In this document: one piece after another, positions 17,994-28,033 of the stretch | Layout: every line of letters starts with the position of its first letter | How positions within the stretch are numbered: position 1 is the stretch's first letter | Assembly (NCBI GenBank): GCA_002964805.2 | Contig: PUDQ02000026.1 | Location: 1 to 41,816 of the forward strand | Reading direction: 5' to 3' | Origin: Trametes villosa | Lineage: Eukaryota > Basidiomycota > Agaricomycetes > Polyporales > Polyporaceae | DNA length: 41,816 bases | Program-made: the position numbers and the translations under genes | Notes under the pieces: generated by a model | What the model was told of the DNA's origin: nothing | The model's database searches: none | What the model saw: the letters and a program-made list of their open reading frames with translations, nothing else

Positions 17994-20623
17994 GCAGTGC
18001 GCAGCAGCTGTGGTAGTTCTGATATAACATGTACCGTCTAATAGCCCAGAGTGCATTACATTATAAACCGTATGCCTTTTATTATATCATTTTCCGGCCC
18101 TCCCGCCCTATTAGCAGCCCGGGCACCTGCCTAATACGGCCGATTTCGGCGGGTGGCTGCTTATCAGCCCGGGCCCTTCTTATCTCTTGTAGATAGCACT
18201 CTAATCTCATCAATCCGAGCTCCCGGCCACCCGGGTGGCGCGGGAATCCGAGCGCTTTGGCCCTCGGCTGGGAACCACCCCAATTAGGCAGGTTCACCTT
18301 CTTCCCCCTCCCCTAGGTAGTTCTCCTCGTCCATATCTCACTTGGTTTTCATCCGAATTGCCTCGCAAGTGGCCCATTCGATTCACAGCGACAGGGGCTA
18401 CATTTCGCTCCAATAGCGCAAGCTGATCCGGTACGTACTCATCCTGATATAGCGTGTACAGATAGGCCCACTGGGGCGGCGCGATTCCGGCGATAGCTCG
18501 CCCGTTTCGCGTCGCCCCGGGGCGCGTGTGGGCTCCCCAGAAAGAGGCTGAACGGAGCTTTCTGGAAAGCCCAGGCGCGCGCGATTCCGCCCAGCGGTTC
18601 GCGCTCTGTGCTTCGCCCATATTGGGGAGGAGCACAGATTCACCTCTCGGGCTGTACATCGCTCAATTCGCATCAGATGCGGATTGAACTTTGTACAGCC
18701 TCCCAACACTCGATGGTCATTCGCTCATCCAACTTTCCAGCCCAGGTAAAGCATCTAGAAAACCCCAGAAAGCGTCGTTCTGGGGCCTTGCCCCTGGACG
18801 ACGGTTTCCTCGATATCTCGAGCATACGACCGCGCGCCGCCACCGCACGCATATCCCCGGAAAGCTGCTGAACGCAGCTTTCCGTCGGTATGCTTGCTGT
18901 GGCGATCCGACCGCTCGTCGTCGCGCAGCCCCTTGTCCCCCTCCCCATGCTACTCTCCCCCCTCCCCTCCCTTTCCTTCTCTCAGATACCATTCTAGAAG
19001 CAAGGTAACTAATGCCTGGGTATCTCCCAGTGTCCATGTATATGTCTGGGCTGCCCCTACATGTACAGGATCCTACAATACTACCCAAATGTACAATATT
19101 GCTGTTCTGGCACCCTAAGTGCTCCATATATCACCCTATAGTCGGTGATGGCAGCCATGGGTAAATCAACTGATAATCATGCTATATTCTACCACTGTAC
19201 ACCTGTCCAGGACATTAAGAATGGTGGGAAACGGTTAGAAACTCGCAGAGATATGTATTTTACACCAGTTGATGGGCTCTGTGCATTGCTATACTACATA
19301 GAATCCCGGGGCAGCCGCCGAGACCGTCTTAAGACGGCCTGTGGCTGAGCCCTCTCCGAGGAGATCTCGCCATAGCTCCGCCACCGAGGCTCATATTCCT
19401 TAGGTTTTTTGTACGTACGTAGCCATAATGTAGACCTACCGGGATCTGCGCTCAGCATGCTTATCGGGCGCGGGACAGGTCGGGGATCGCGTTGCCTACC
19501 TGAAGAGGCCTGGAAGCACTGATAAGGCCGGGAAACGAGGAACAGGGGTTGTTACACTAATCGCATGGTACAGGACGGTTCCCCTACGTATTCCGAGAGC
19601 GTGGAGGCTTGAAGCAAACCAAACGGTTAGGAACTGGGCGAGCTGTGGGCAGGTGAAGGGGAAGAGGGGGTGGGGAGGGGCATGACGCAACCGCGCAGGT
19701 TCCAGCGGTCGGACCACGACAAAAAGCATACCGACGGAAAGCTGCAATCAGCAGCTTTCCGGGGATATGCTTTTCGTGGCGGTGCGCGTCCGCGTTCGCG
19801 AGATATCTGGAAAATGGCCGTCCTGGGACCAGACCCCAGCATGAGGCTGTCTGGCGCTTTTAGGCTGTTGTACCAGGGCTGGAAAGCCAAATGAGCGAAT
19901 GCCCACCGATTAATAGGGGCCCGTATAACGTTTCAGCCATATACCTGGCAAAATGAGCGAGATTCAGCCCAGGAGGTGAGTCTGTGCTCCTGCCCTGGAT
20001 GGGCGGAGCGCAGGATCCCATCCGCTGGGCCGATCCGCGCGCGCATGGGCTCGCCAAAAAGCTCTGCTCAGCTACTTTCGGGGGAGCCCAGGCGCACCCC
20101 GGTGCGACGCGAAACGGGCGAGATATCGCCTGGATCGCGTCACCCTAGGTGGCTGGTATGTATACTGTATAGCGGTGTTAGTACTCACCGTATTAACTTG
20201 CGCTATTGATGATTATTGAAGCTACTGAGTATGCGAATAGAATGAGCCATTTGCGAGGCTAATCGGACGCAGAACGAGAGAGATACGAGGTCAGCAAGCT
20301 GCCCAAGGAGGAGAGAAGAGGGGAACCTGCCTAATCGGGGTGGTTCCCAGCCGAGGGCCAAAGCGCTCAGATTCCCGCGCCACCCGGGTGGCCGGGAGCT
20401 CGGATTAATGAGATTAGAGTGTAATCTATGAGAGATAAGAATGGCCCGGGCTGATAAGCAGCCACCCGCCGAAATCGGCCGTATTAGGCAGGTGCCCGGG
20501 CTGCTAATAGGGCGGGAGGGCCGGAAAATGTTATAATAAAAGGCCTACGGTTCCTAATGTAATGCGCTCTGGGCTATTAGACGGTACATGTTATAATATA
20601 ACTACCACAGCTTGTGCAGTGCG
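17994..20623. repeat. 8-bp target-site duplication flanking FB3
   Basis: GCAGTGCG occurs exactly at 17994-18001 and at 20616-20623. Removing 18002-20615 and one copy joins the Copia codons ATG GAC GCA CTG C and CC TTC CGT GAG into an uninterrupted frame (MDALPFREGLG), which confirms the insertion boundaries. Confidence 0.9.
18002..20615. mobile_element. FB3: 2.6-kb GC-rich foldback DNA transposon in the Copia pol
   Basis: 2614 bp with termini CAGCAGCTGTGGTAGTT and the complement of the other end, ACAAGCTGTGGTAGTT. The whole element is a palindrome: the outer 300 bp (18002-18300 with 20325-20615), the 18500-18640 block with about 19970-20120, and the 18700-18900 block with about 19690-19890. 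The loop is about 18960-19640. Arms contain several nested hairpins built on GAAAGCTGC...GCAGCTTTC (18537-18565, 18859-18883, 19736-19760). The 8-bp duplication fits hAT-like or some Mutator-like transposases; the long inverted arms favour a foldback or Mutator-like design. No transposase is present, so it is non-autonomous. A 67-residue ORF in the loop (19145-19348, +) has no recognisable domain. Confidence 0.85.
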
Positions 20624-21475
20624 TCCATCTCCCCCTGCTCCCCCTCGCTCGGCACGCCCTCCTTCTTAGCGAGCCTGAGACCAGGTTCGAGCGGCGTTCC
20701 CACCAGGTTGCACGCCGACATGCCGAACCTCTCCAGGACCTGTTCCAAGTAGGCTCATTGGGTGAGGCGCATTTTTCCCCTCGTGCGGTCGTGTTCGACT
20801 GCCACCCCCAGCATCTACTTGAACTCTCCTCCTCCGCTCAGCTTGTACCTCGCCGCAATGTCGCTCCGGACTCGGTTCAGTCCCGGCTTCGAGTCCGCCG
20901 CGGACGTGATGTCATCGGTGTATGTCGCGGTTATCGCCAGACCGTCCTCGTCGAACCTCGCACGCACGCACTCGTCCCCACGCGATTGCTGGAAGCCCAA
21001 GTCCGAGTATGTCTCGTCGAGGTTGCGCCGCCAGTTGTTACCGCTCTGCATCAAGCTGTACAGCGAGCGTTGAAGACAGCAGACCCAGTTGGGGTGTTCG
21101 GAATCGACGTAGCCAGGAGGTTGTTGTATGTAGATGGGAACCTGGGGTACCGCGTTGAGGTACGCCTTCTCCACATCGTTTTGACCCATCTCCATATCCC
21201 GGTAGGCCACAAGAGCGCAGATGACCCGTAGCGACTTGTATCGCACGACCAACGTGTGTGACTCGAAGTAGTCAACACCCGGTATCTGGTGAAAGCCTTT
21301 AGCAACAAGACGCACCTTCGGTTTCCATTTCCCTTCCGCGTCAAACTTCCGGGCGAAGGCCCACTTGCATCCAACAATGTTCATCTCTGGCCGCTTCGGC
21401 ACGAGCGTCCATGCGTCGATCCCCGTAAGCCCTGCCATCTCCTTCTCCATCGCCGGTTGCCACACTGTCTCCTTA

Positions 21476-22095
21476 TGTAGATTCCCCGTGGACTTGTTGT
21501 TCCTGTCCATGTAGCGTGCGAGCGGCCTTTTTGCAGAGCATCCCTTTGCAGTGCAGGTAAAGAGCTGCGCGGGTCGGCCTTTGTGCTTGCCCACAACGAC
21601 CCCGGGTTTGAAGAAGGCATATATAGGAGACATCCACCGGCGCTGTGCCTTCTCTGGTGTGATGTTCAGTACTGACGAACGAGGCGTGTATCGGCAGACA
21701 GGTGTGACATACCAAGCTCTTCCTCAAGGTCGAGGTCCTTCTTGCTCTCGGACCCCGAGGCCTGGGCGGTACTATCTTCCCGGATGATGATGATGTCGTC
21801 CTCGTTTGGGGTGTCCTCGACCGAGGCCTGGTGGTACCGTTTCTTGGCTGGGGGCCTGGAGTCCTCTGAGGTGTCTGACTCTTTGGTGGATGTCTCGACT
21901 GTCTTGACTGAGCTCTTGCTTTGCTGCCGAGAGGGAGTCTTCCGGCTTGCTGGTGTCTTGAAGTTAGTGATCATGAGCTATGTGTGCTGAGTGACTGTGT
22001 GAACCTTTCCAGGTAGTAGCCTTGCGCTTTCCGGCAGTGGTGGGTGTCTTGCTCTTGCGAGCAGCCTTCTTGTCTGAGCGAGTGCTTGCAGCCAT
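21476..22095 (-). pseudogene. hAT-type transposase N-terminus (BED-like finger), fused to Copia
   Basis: The minus-strand start is ATG at 22093-22095 with a basic first exon to 22005 (KKAARKSKTPTTAGKRKA). Exon 2 (21974-21713) is Ser/Lys-rich, then acidic (EDSRPPAKKRYHQAS). A phase-correct 59-bp intron (21712-21654) leads to EKAQRRWMSPIYAFFKPG, KGRPAQLFTC and a C-x4-C...N-LH finger of the BED-like kind seen at the N-terminus of fungal hAT transposases. After the first finger His (GNLHKE, about 21475) the frame runs without a stop into Copia RT. The finger is incomplete and the transposase core is missing. The exon 1/2 junction does not keep phase. Broken, but the BED assignment is fairly secure. 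Confidence 0.65.
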
Positions 22096-22670
22096 GGTTG
22101 TTCAGTGGTGGTTGGTAGAAGTGTAGTGTGTGGCAGATTGATTTTTTCTTGTCTGTCTAGGTCCTTGTTCACCTTGACCTCCCCTTCAGTGTGGTGCTAT
22201 ACAGTTTGGGTTGTAGGTAAGCTGCCAAAAAAGGAATTTAGTGGTGGTGGTGTTGAGTGGAACCACTGCTTTGGGCAAGTATCCGTACCCCATCAGATAT
22301 CCGTCCCAAAGTGGGTACCCAGACCTCGGGTACGGATATCTTTGTAGAATATTTGAGGGCGCAGGAATAGAGCAGTCGAGCACGGACGAGAGTGTTTGGC
22401 CGGATGTAAACATGTGAGGTGTATTGTGGACGCGCGGGCGGTTAAGTACCTAGTCGAGTGGCGCGTAGGTAGGTATATACAAGAGAGCCGGAATACAAGA
22501 ATAACCGGACATAGACCAACGCGAGCTGCACTCGCTCGCAACGGAGACAATAAGCACTAAATATCGACAATCTTGCCTGTGGGTACGGGTTCTACAGCGT
22601 ATACAATGTCCCAATCCTTACCCGTACCCCCGCGGGTATGTATAATATATCTGTACGGATATCCCTACCC
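22096..22670. repeat. hAT 5' terminal region with subterminal repeats
   Basis: Upstream of the transposase fragment are several copies, in both orientations, of the motif GGGTACGG (around 22270-22340 and 22575-22660), typical of hAT subterminal transposase sites. The outer end is read as GGGTAGGGATATCC on the minus strand ending at 22670, exactly where an unrelated coding fragment begins. The region is split by a solo LTR (22343-22569). The other hAT end was not found. Confidence 0.5.
22343..22569. repeat. Solo LTR (227 bp) with perfect 5-bp duplication
   Basis: TGTAGAATATTT...AAATATCGACA flanked on both sides by ATCTT (22338-22342 and 22570-22574). TG...CA ends, short inverted termini and a TATA-like stretch at about 22472. 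It interrupts the hAT subterminal repeats, so it is younger than the hAT copy. Confidence 0.8.
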
Positions 22671-23204
22671 TTGCTATTGCCTGAGGTTGATTCTGATGAT
22701 GTGGTTGCTCCCAAAAAAGTGTGTAGTGAAGAGTCAGCTCCCAGAGTCAGTCTGATTGGATTCAAGTGGGACAGTACCAACTACAGCTGTGCATATGACA
22801 GTATTCTCACAATATTGCTCACAGTATATACTGAGTGCAAGCAGTAGTAGGATGAGACAATGCCTGCACAAAATCCTCTACTGTCCGAAATTGCTGAAGG
22901 CTTTAACCGCAGCTCTACAAATATTGGTGACTACACTGCAACGGCAACCAGGCAGTCAATCAGAAATATTCTCTATGCCCAGGATCCTGAAAGTTATCCA
23001 AATGGACCAGTGGGAACTGACATCTATGCACTTGTGAGAGAGCTGCTGCAAGCATCTGAAGACACCCAGACCCTGTATTATGCATGTCAATCATGCCATT
23101 ATTCTAGCAGGGCTGAGGGGGCCAGCAATATTCTCTGGGACACCTCTAAGCAGATTACAATTGATGAGGCAGTGCAGCAGCAACCCGGAAGGGCCGGGTT
23201 TTGA
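22671..23204 (+). pseudogene. Cysteine-peptidase-like (USP-like) fragment with two stops
   Basis: One frame with two adjacent TAG codons at 22845-22850, each one transition from CAG. It reads DSDDVVAPKKVC, LIGFKWDSTNYSCAYDSILT, then IAEGFNR, ARQ-type basic residues, GPVGTDIYALVRELLQAS and YYACQSCHYSS, ending TGA at 23202-23204. The W-D-x-x-N-Y-S-C-A-Y-D-S box with a downstream CX2C resembles the Cys box and zinc site of ubiquitin-specific-protease-like domains often seen in fungal transposon-borne proteins. That link is inference. The fragment starts flush against the hAT terminus at 22670, so the hAT probably landed in it. Confidence 0.5.
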
Positions 23205-23551
23205 GGCACAAGAGTGGTCCAACATAAATTGGGGAGTAGTAGGAACCAAATACTCCTATGTCTTCGTCCTTTGCGCCGTGCTGTGGCCAGAGGATGAGTC
23301 TACTACCACTCTCGCTTCAGCCACAGTCGCATTTAGGAGATTGGATTGGCCCAAGCTGAAGGCAAGCTCGAGTAGATTGTGAATCCATTTCCAATAGATA
23401 ATTGCTAGATAGGGCGGGTCGCGACTAGATTACACGGCACATAGCTAGATAACACGGCACAAGCACCATCTTTGATGATCTACAGGTGCTTCCTGTTTAA
23501 CGCCTGGACACACTTTTAGTAGGGGTTGCCGGTCCCCATCATGTAGATTTA
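23205..23551. other. Non-coding stretch before the assembly gap
   Basis: No gene recognised. Contains a 20-bp tandem pair (about 23425-23464) with core CTAGATNACACGGCAC. Contig end. Confidence 0.4.
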
Positions 23552-23574
23552 NNNNNNNNNNNNNNNNNNNNNNN
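23552..23574. other. Assembly gap (23 N)
   Basis: A run of 23 N. The true distance is unknown, so the 5' end of the next gene and the transposon boundary cannot be trusted across it. Confidence 0.99.
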
Positions 23575-23706
23575 CGATTTCGCAAGGGTAAGCGCCCTGG
23601 CACCCTCTCGCGATCTACTTTGCATGCGTTAACGCGCGAGTTGTTGGTAGATTCTTCGCTCGTCGGGTATACATCAGTACGTCGTATTAAAATCTGCGAG
23701 GTTATC

Positions 23707-25170
23707 GGAACTGAACTCGCGGACAGTTGCGCCTCGATTCAAACTCGTGGTCTACTTTGTCGTGAGTGACCTTCTTTTGCGGAAACGCCTAGCATGATGA
23801 CGCTCATTCTCCACATTGAAGACCGTTCTGCTACTCGGCTTTTGCGGTAAGACGCCCCCCAAGCAGAAGTCGCCAGCATACTCACTTCATTATCCGCGCC
23901 TGTCTCTGCGTAATGCAGGTTGTTTCTTAGGTATGTCGAGAGAAAATCAAGACTGTAGACCATAGCTAACCCTCAATCTCCGTAGCGCTGGCAGTTGAAG
24001 CGTGATACGCCCTTTACGTCTCAATGTACCCTCACACAGCTGACATGCCGCCGTCTTACAGGTACAAGGCACCCAATTTCTTCGCTCAGTCGCTCCCATT
24101 CTCGGTTGGTCCTCCACTGTAACGACTCGCGAGCTCGTACTGAGGCGTACACGCCCAGGGATACGTCGCGGCCGGCGTTGTCTGTATCATGGCTGCCGAC
24201 ATCCAGCTTACCGCCGTGCTCATCCACGTCCTTCGCAAGAGCCGCACCGGACTACGCCGGTGAGAACGTTTGCTGGAGGGCTCATATTATATTTCGCGGC
24301 TGACTTGGGATACCAAAGTACGGACTCGCTCATCGACCTGCTCGTATTGTATGCCGTCAGCACCGGTGAGCGCACAGAGTCACGTCTCCGATCGAGAAAT
24401 GCATGCTGATTAGCCGCAGGGTTTCTGAACTGGTAGGGGGCACGAAACATACGTTTAGAGCGTAGACCTCACGCATATGAATTTTGTGCAGCATAGTGAA
24501 CGTGCTCGACTTGGCGTTCGTAAGTAGCTACACGTCGCTCTAATGACTTGCTGCTAATCGCGTCACCATAATAGGCCCTCTGCTTCCCGACAACTATGAT
24601 CTACACCTCGTTCTCCATCGCACTGACCAAATGTAAGTTGACGCCCCCGTCTCCCCATCGCAGGATATCCCCACTCACCCGATCACACAGTATACGGCAA
24701 CTCGCTTCTGACTGCGTACGCCACCGTCCCTCGCCATTGCACCCCTTTCCCGCTGATCACGCCACACGCACAGGCTGAACACGCGCCAATCCTTCGTTGA
24801 CCGCGGCCTCATCGGAGACGCGCTGTCGACTACCAGCAGATTCGCACGCAGCAACGCGCCGCGCCCCAAGGTCTCCGCGCTCGCCTTCGCGCCACGCCAT
24901 CTATCGCTCCCGCAAACCGAGGTCCGTCGTATCACTTCCAGTGTAGCTCGCGGACTGAGCGCTGACCTCATGCGCTCTGAGAAACAGGTGACCTCTGACT
25001 CGAGCGATCTCGCGCGCGGTACGGAGTCCCGGTCGAGCGCGGTCGAGTTGAAGATGCTGGGCAGCCCGTCTCTGGGTAACGAAGAGGCGCAGGAGGCCGG
25101 AGTCCTGACGGGACGGTTTGGGGAGGGCGAAGACAAGATAGGCGACCAGACGGTGTATATGGGTGCCTGA
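23707..25170 (+). CDS. DUF6534-type multi-pass membrane protein A
   Basis: Exons supported by phase: an early exon ending 23761 (APRFKLVVYFV), 24062-24118 (GTQFLRSVAPILGWSS), 24159-24259 (GYVAAGVVCIMAADIQLTAV, LRKSRTGLR), 24319-24365 (TDSLIDLLVLYAVSTG), 24420-24432, 24492-24519 (IVNVLDLAF), 24575-24632 (CFPTTMIYTSFSIALTK), mini-exon 24691-24715 (LYGNSLLTA) and 24774-25170 (LNTRQSFVDRG and a soluble tail, TGA). The chain LRKSRTG...TDSLI...YAVSTG...LTKLYGNSLL.ALN is the signature of the Agaricomycete DUF6534 seven-helix membrane family, whose function is not established. The start and the exons between 23762 and 24061 are uncertain and lie close to the assembly gap. It looks functional from 24062 on. 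Confidence 0.8.
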
Positions 25171-25287
25171 CGATGAATAGGTCCCGGAAGAAGAACTGCG
25201 CTACTTCTGTGTAACATATCTATTGAATCGGACAAGTAGAATATCTATTACGAGCCCCGCCACTACGATAGGAACTGGCCCAACGCT

Positions 25288-28033
25288 CTACAAGCTAGTA
25301 CCCGCAGCCTTGATCAAGTCCGCAGCCCTCTCGGCCATAGCGATGACGACAGCGCACGGGTGCCCGGAGACCTGGTCGGGGAAAACAGACGCGTCGACGA
25401 CGCGGAGCGCCTGCACCCCGTGCACGCGCAGCTCGGGGTCGACCGCGCTCGTCTGCGGATCGGCGCCCATCCTGACCGAGGACGTCTGCACCTATCGTAA
25501 GCAGTATGCCCAGTCAAAATGGCACATGGACTTACGGGGTGGAGGGCAGACTGCCCGGACTTCTTGATAAACTCCTTGATCTCGTCGTCGGTGATCTGCT
25601 CGACACGTCAGTCAGCCGATCGTAAAACGTTGACGTTGACACATAGTGTCTAACAAAGCCGTACCTTGTCGGGATCCGCATCTCCCGGCCAGAACATACT
25701 GTCCTTCGCCGTCCCGGCCCGAAGGTCGAGGACATCTGACAACGGCGGCGTGCGCGCGAGGTGCAGGAGGAAACGTACGGACTTGATCAGGATGTTCAGG
25801 TCGCTCTCGTCCGCGAGGTAGCTACGCACACAGATAAACAATTAGATTCCGTCTCGTCGACTCGCGTTTCTCTGTGTGATGTACGATGGGTGCACTCACT
25901 TTCCGTTAATCAGTGGGTGATCATATGGGTCCGCGGTCCGCAAGCGGACCGTGCCAGAGCTTGACGGTTTGAGTAATAGGGAGCCCTGCAGGTTACTGTT
26001 CGCATATCCTGACGGCGGCAAGAATGTAGGAGGGCTACGTACCACGGTAATGCCATAGGTCCCAAGTGGCGGGAAGTTGAGGCCGTGGTTGATGACCGTC
26101 AGCGGGACGAACATGAACTCGATATCCGCAGAATGAGGCGACGAGCTCAGATCCTTTGTTGGCAGCGGCGCCCCGAGCGGCAAGCTACAACACGTCGCTC
26201 AATATCCAAGACGCGAATATACTCGGGACGGCTAGGGGGACACTTACCGCTCGTCATCAGACCGGATGAACATGCCTAGTTGGAACGACAGCGAACACAT
26301 GGGCCCGGTTCGCCACAACAGCCAGCGCAGGAGGGCGGTAGCCGCGAAGAAGGGGTTTTGCGTGAGATGATCCCACGTCCAGCCTTTGCGCGCTCGGAAT
26401 ATAATCGCGCCGGCGGAAACATGCTGCAGAAACGATCAGCCCTCGTTCCGGCTCGCTAGAGAACATCAGGAGGTTCAACGTACGTCGCGCAGGTTCTCGC
26501 CGACAGGGGGCAGGTCGTGGACGACGGGTATGCTAAGCTGCTCGAGGTGCGCAGCGGGTCCTATGCCGGAAAGTTGGAGTATTTGAGGCGAGCCGACGAC
26601 TCCCGCGCATACGATGACCTCCTTGGAGGCACCAACTGCGTAACGCGGACCCTTCCTGTTCGATGATATCTGCACGCCGACCGGCCTTGGCGTACCCTCA
26701 GCCGTTCGCGTAAAGAGTATCCTTTCTGTCGTTACCGTGATGGCTACGGTGAGGTTCGGCCGTTCGAGCACCTCGGGGCTAAGGTAGGCGGTGGCGGAGG
26801 AGCTCCCTGCAAATAGGATCAGCGAATGTGACTAGAACGTGTGAGGAGCCCTTCCTTACGCTCATGCTTCTCGTCCACAGCCGCGACGAATGGCCCAGCG
26901 CCAATAGAGCTACCTGGCGCATTGAAGTCCCTATGACGGCGATTTCGAGCTTTAGCGGCGCATGCGGTGATATACGGCGCGGATATAGCTTACTCGGGCA
27001 ACGGTACTCCTAGATGCTCAGCCGCCTGAAGAATCTTAGAACATATGGGCTACGCACAGGGCGAGTCAGCGGTGAGGCGTGAAGCTCGCACAACGTGTTC
27101 GACTTACAGCGGTAGGCACGTGGGTGTGAACCCAAGGACCGTCGCTGCCCTCGTTCGTAGAGTCTACGACGTGCGATGCCAGGGGTACGTACTTCTGGGC
27201 CTTGATGAAATACCTGAATGAGTGGTTATGCGGTGTCTTAGAGAAGGATGATGCCGAACAGCAAATGCGTCATCACCTTTTCAGCGACTCATATCCCCAT
27301 CCTTGCGCCCCTTGGCGCTCCCATTCATCAAAATCTGTGGAAATCTGGATGAGCACGCGGAGTCCGAGTCGATGCAACATTTGAAACGGATCATGACCGT
27401 ACCCGCGGGATCACAACGGTGGTATATCATCGCATTTATAGAACTGCACGAGGTCAGATGAAGGATGTATTCATAACCTAGTCGGTACGCCTACCTGGTA
27501 CCGCCGAGCATCTTGCCACGGGGCCAGTATATGGAACGTCCGTCAAACGCTTTCTGTGGCCTACGGGACCTGGTCACCCAGCGTCCAAGTCAAAAGTTAC
27601 ATGCAGGTACGCACGTTGTTTCATAGTTCCAGTCGAATGCGGTTTTGAACAGCTTAGAAAAGGCGAGAGGAATGCGAGTGAACAGGTTTTGTTCTGGGCT
27701 GTGTGGCGCCACATATCAGTCGTGTGCGCTTGATACTCTCAGGAGATTGAACTGACCTTTGCCCGGCTTCAATGAGGAGAACAGTAACGCCCGGGTCCTC
27801 GGACAGCCTCGAGGCTAACACGCATCCCGCAGTTCCTACAGGGAGAGTTCAACACTGATGATACGGTTAGGGCATGGTACAAAGCGCGACTCACCGCCGC
27901 CGACAATCACATAGTCGTAACTGCGCCATTCCGCCCTGTCGTCATCGGATACCAGGTTGGAGGTCTTCGGATTATATGACGTAGCAAAAGAAGCAGATTC
28001 TTGGACAAGGAGCCTAGAAGATGCATGCCCCAT
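25288..28033 (-). CDS. GMC oxidoreductase (aryl-alcohol-oxidase-like), complete
   Basis: Start ATG at 28031-28033 ([13 protein letters not shown]); stop TAG 25288-25290. About 15-16 exons with 34-70 bp introns, nearly all phase-checked. Motifs in order: FAD-binding [23 protein letters not shown] split by an intron, then [125 protein letters not shown]; and the catalytic end ALHP|TSSVRMG with VDPELRVHG and [16 protein letters not shown]. Both active-site His positions (HPTSS and SGHP) are present. It should oxidise an alcohol using FAD and make H2O2. There is no obvious signal peptide, so it is probably intracellular. The substrate is unknown. Confidence 0.93.

Larger units (their letters stand above)
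17324..21475 (-). pseudogene. pol: Copia pol (RT-RNase H), decayed and split by FB3
   Basis: The minus strand encodes a Copia RT (EKEMAGLTGIDAWTLVPKRP, CKWAFARKFD, PPGYVD, and the active-site segment TYTDDIT), which continues past FB3 as LPFREGLGVLMYLAVATRPD, then RNase H (WSTEAEYIAAVHAG) and the C-terminus IPGKVNPADTLTK, ending TAA 17324-17326. Defects: a TAG after GGGEFK (TGG to TAG), a TGA after MRLTQ, a frameshift near 17495, and the 2.6-kb FB3 at 18002-20615. Gag, protease and integrase are absent; upstream the frame fuses to a hAT-type N-terminus at about 21475. Non-functional. Confidence 0.88.

Noticed and set aside
18294..19127. Several 80-136 codon ORFs on both strands in the FB3 arms
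   Set aside because: The arms are GC-rich palindromes, so open frames occur on both strands at mirrored places; no motif was found in any of them.
19145..19348. 67-codon ORF in the FB3 loop
   Set aside because: Kept only as a mention within FB3; no domain, no introns, no homologous arm copy, so it is not reported as a gene.
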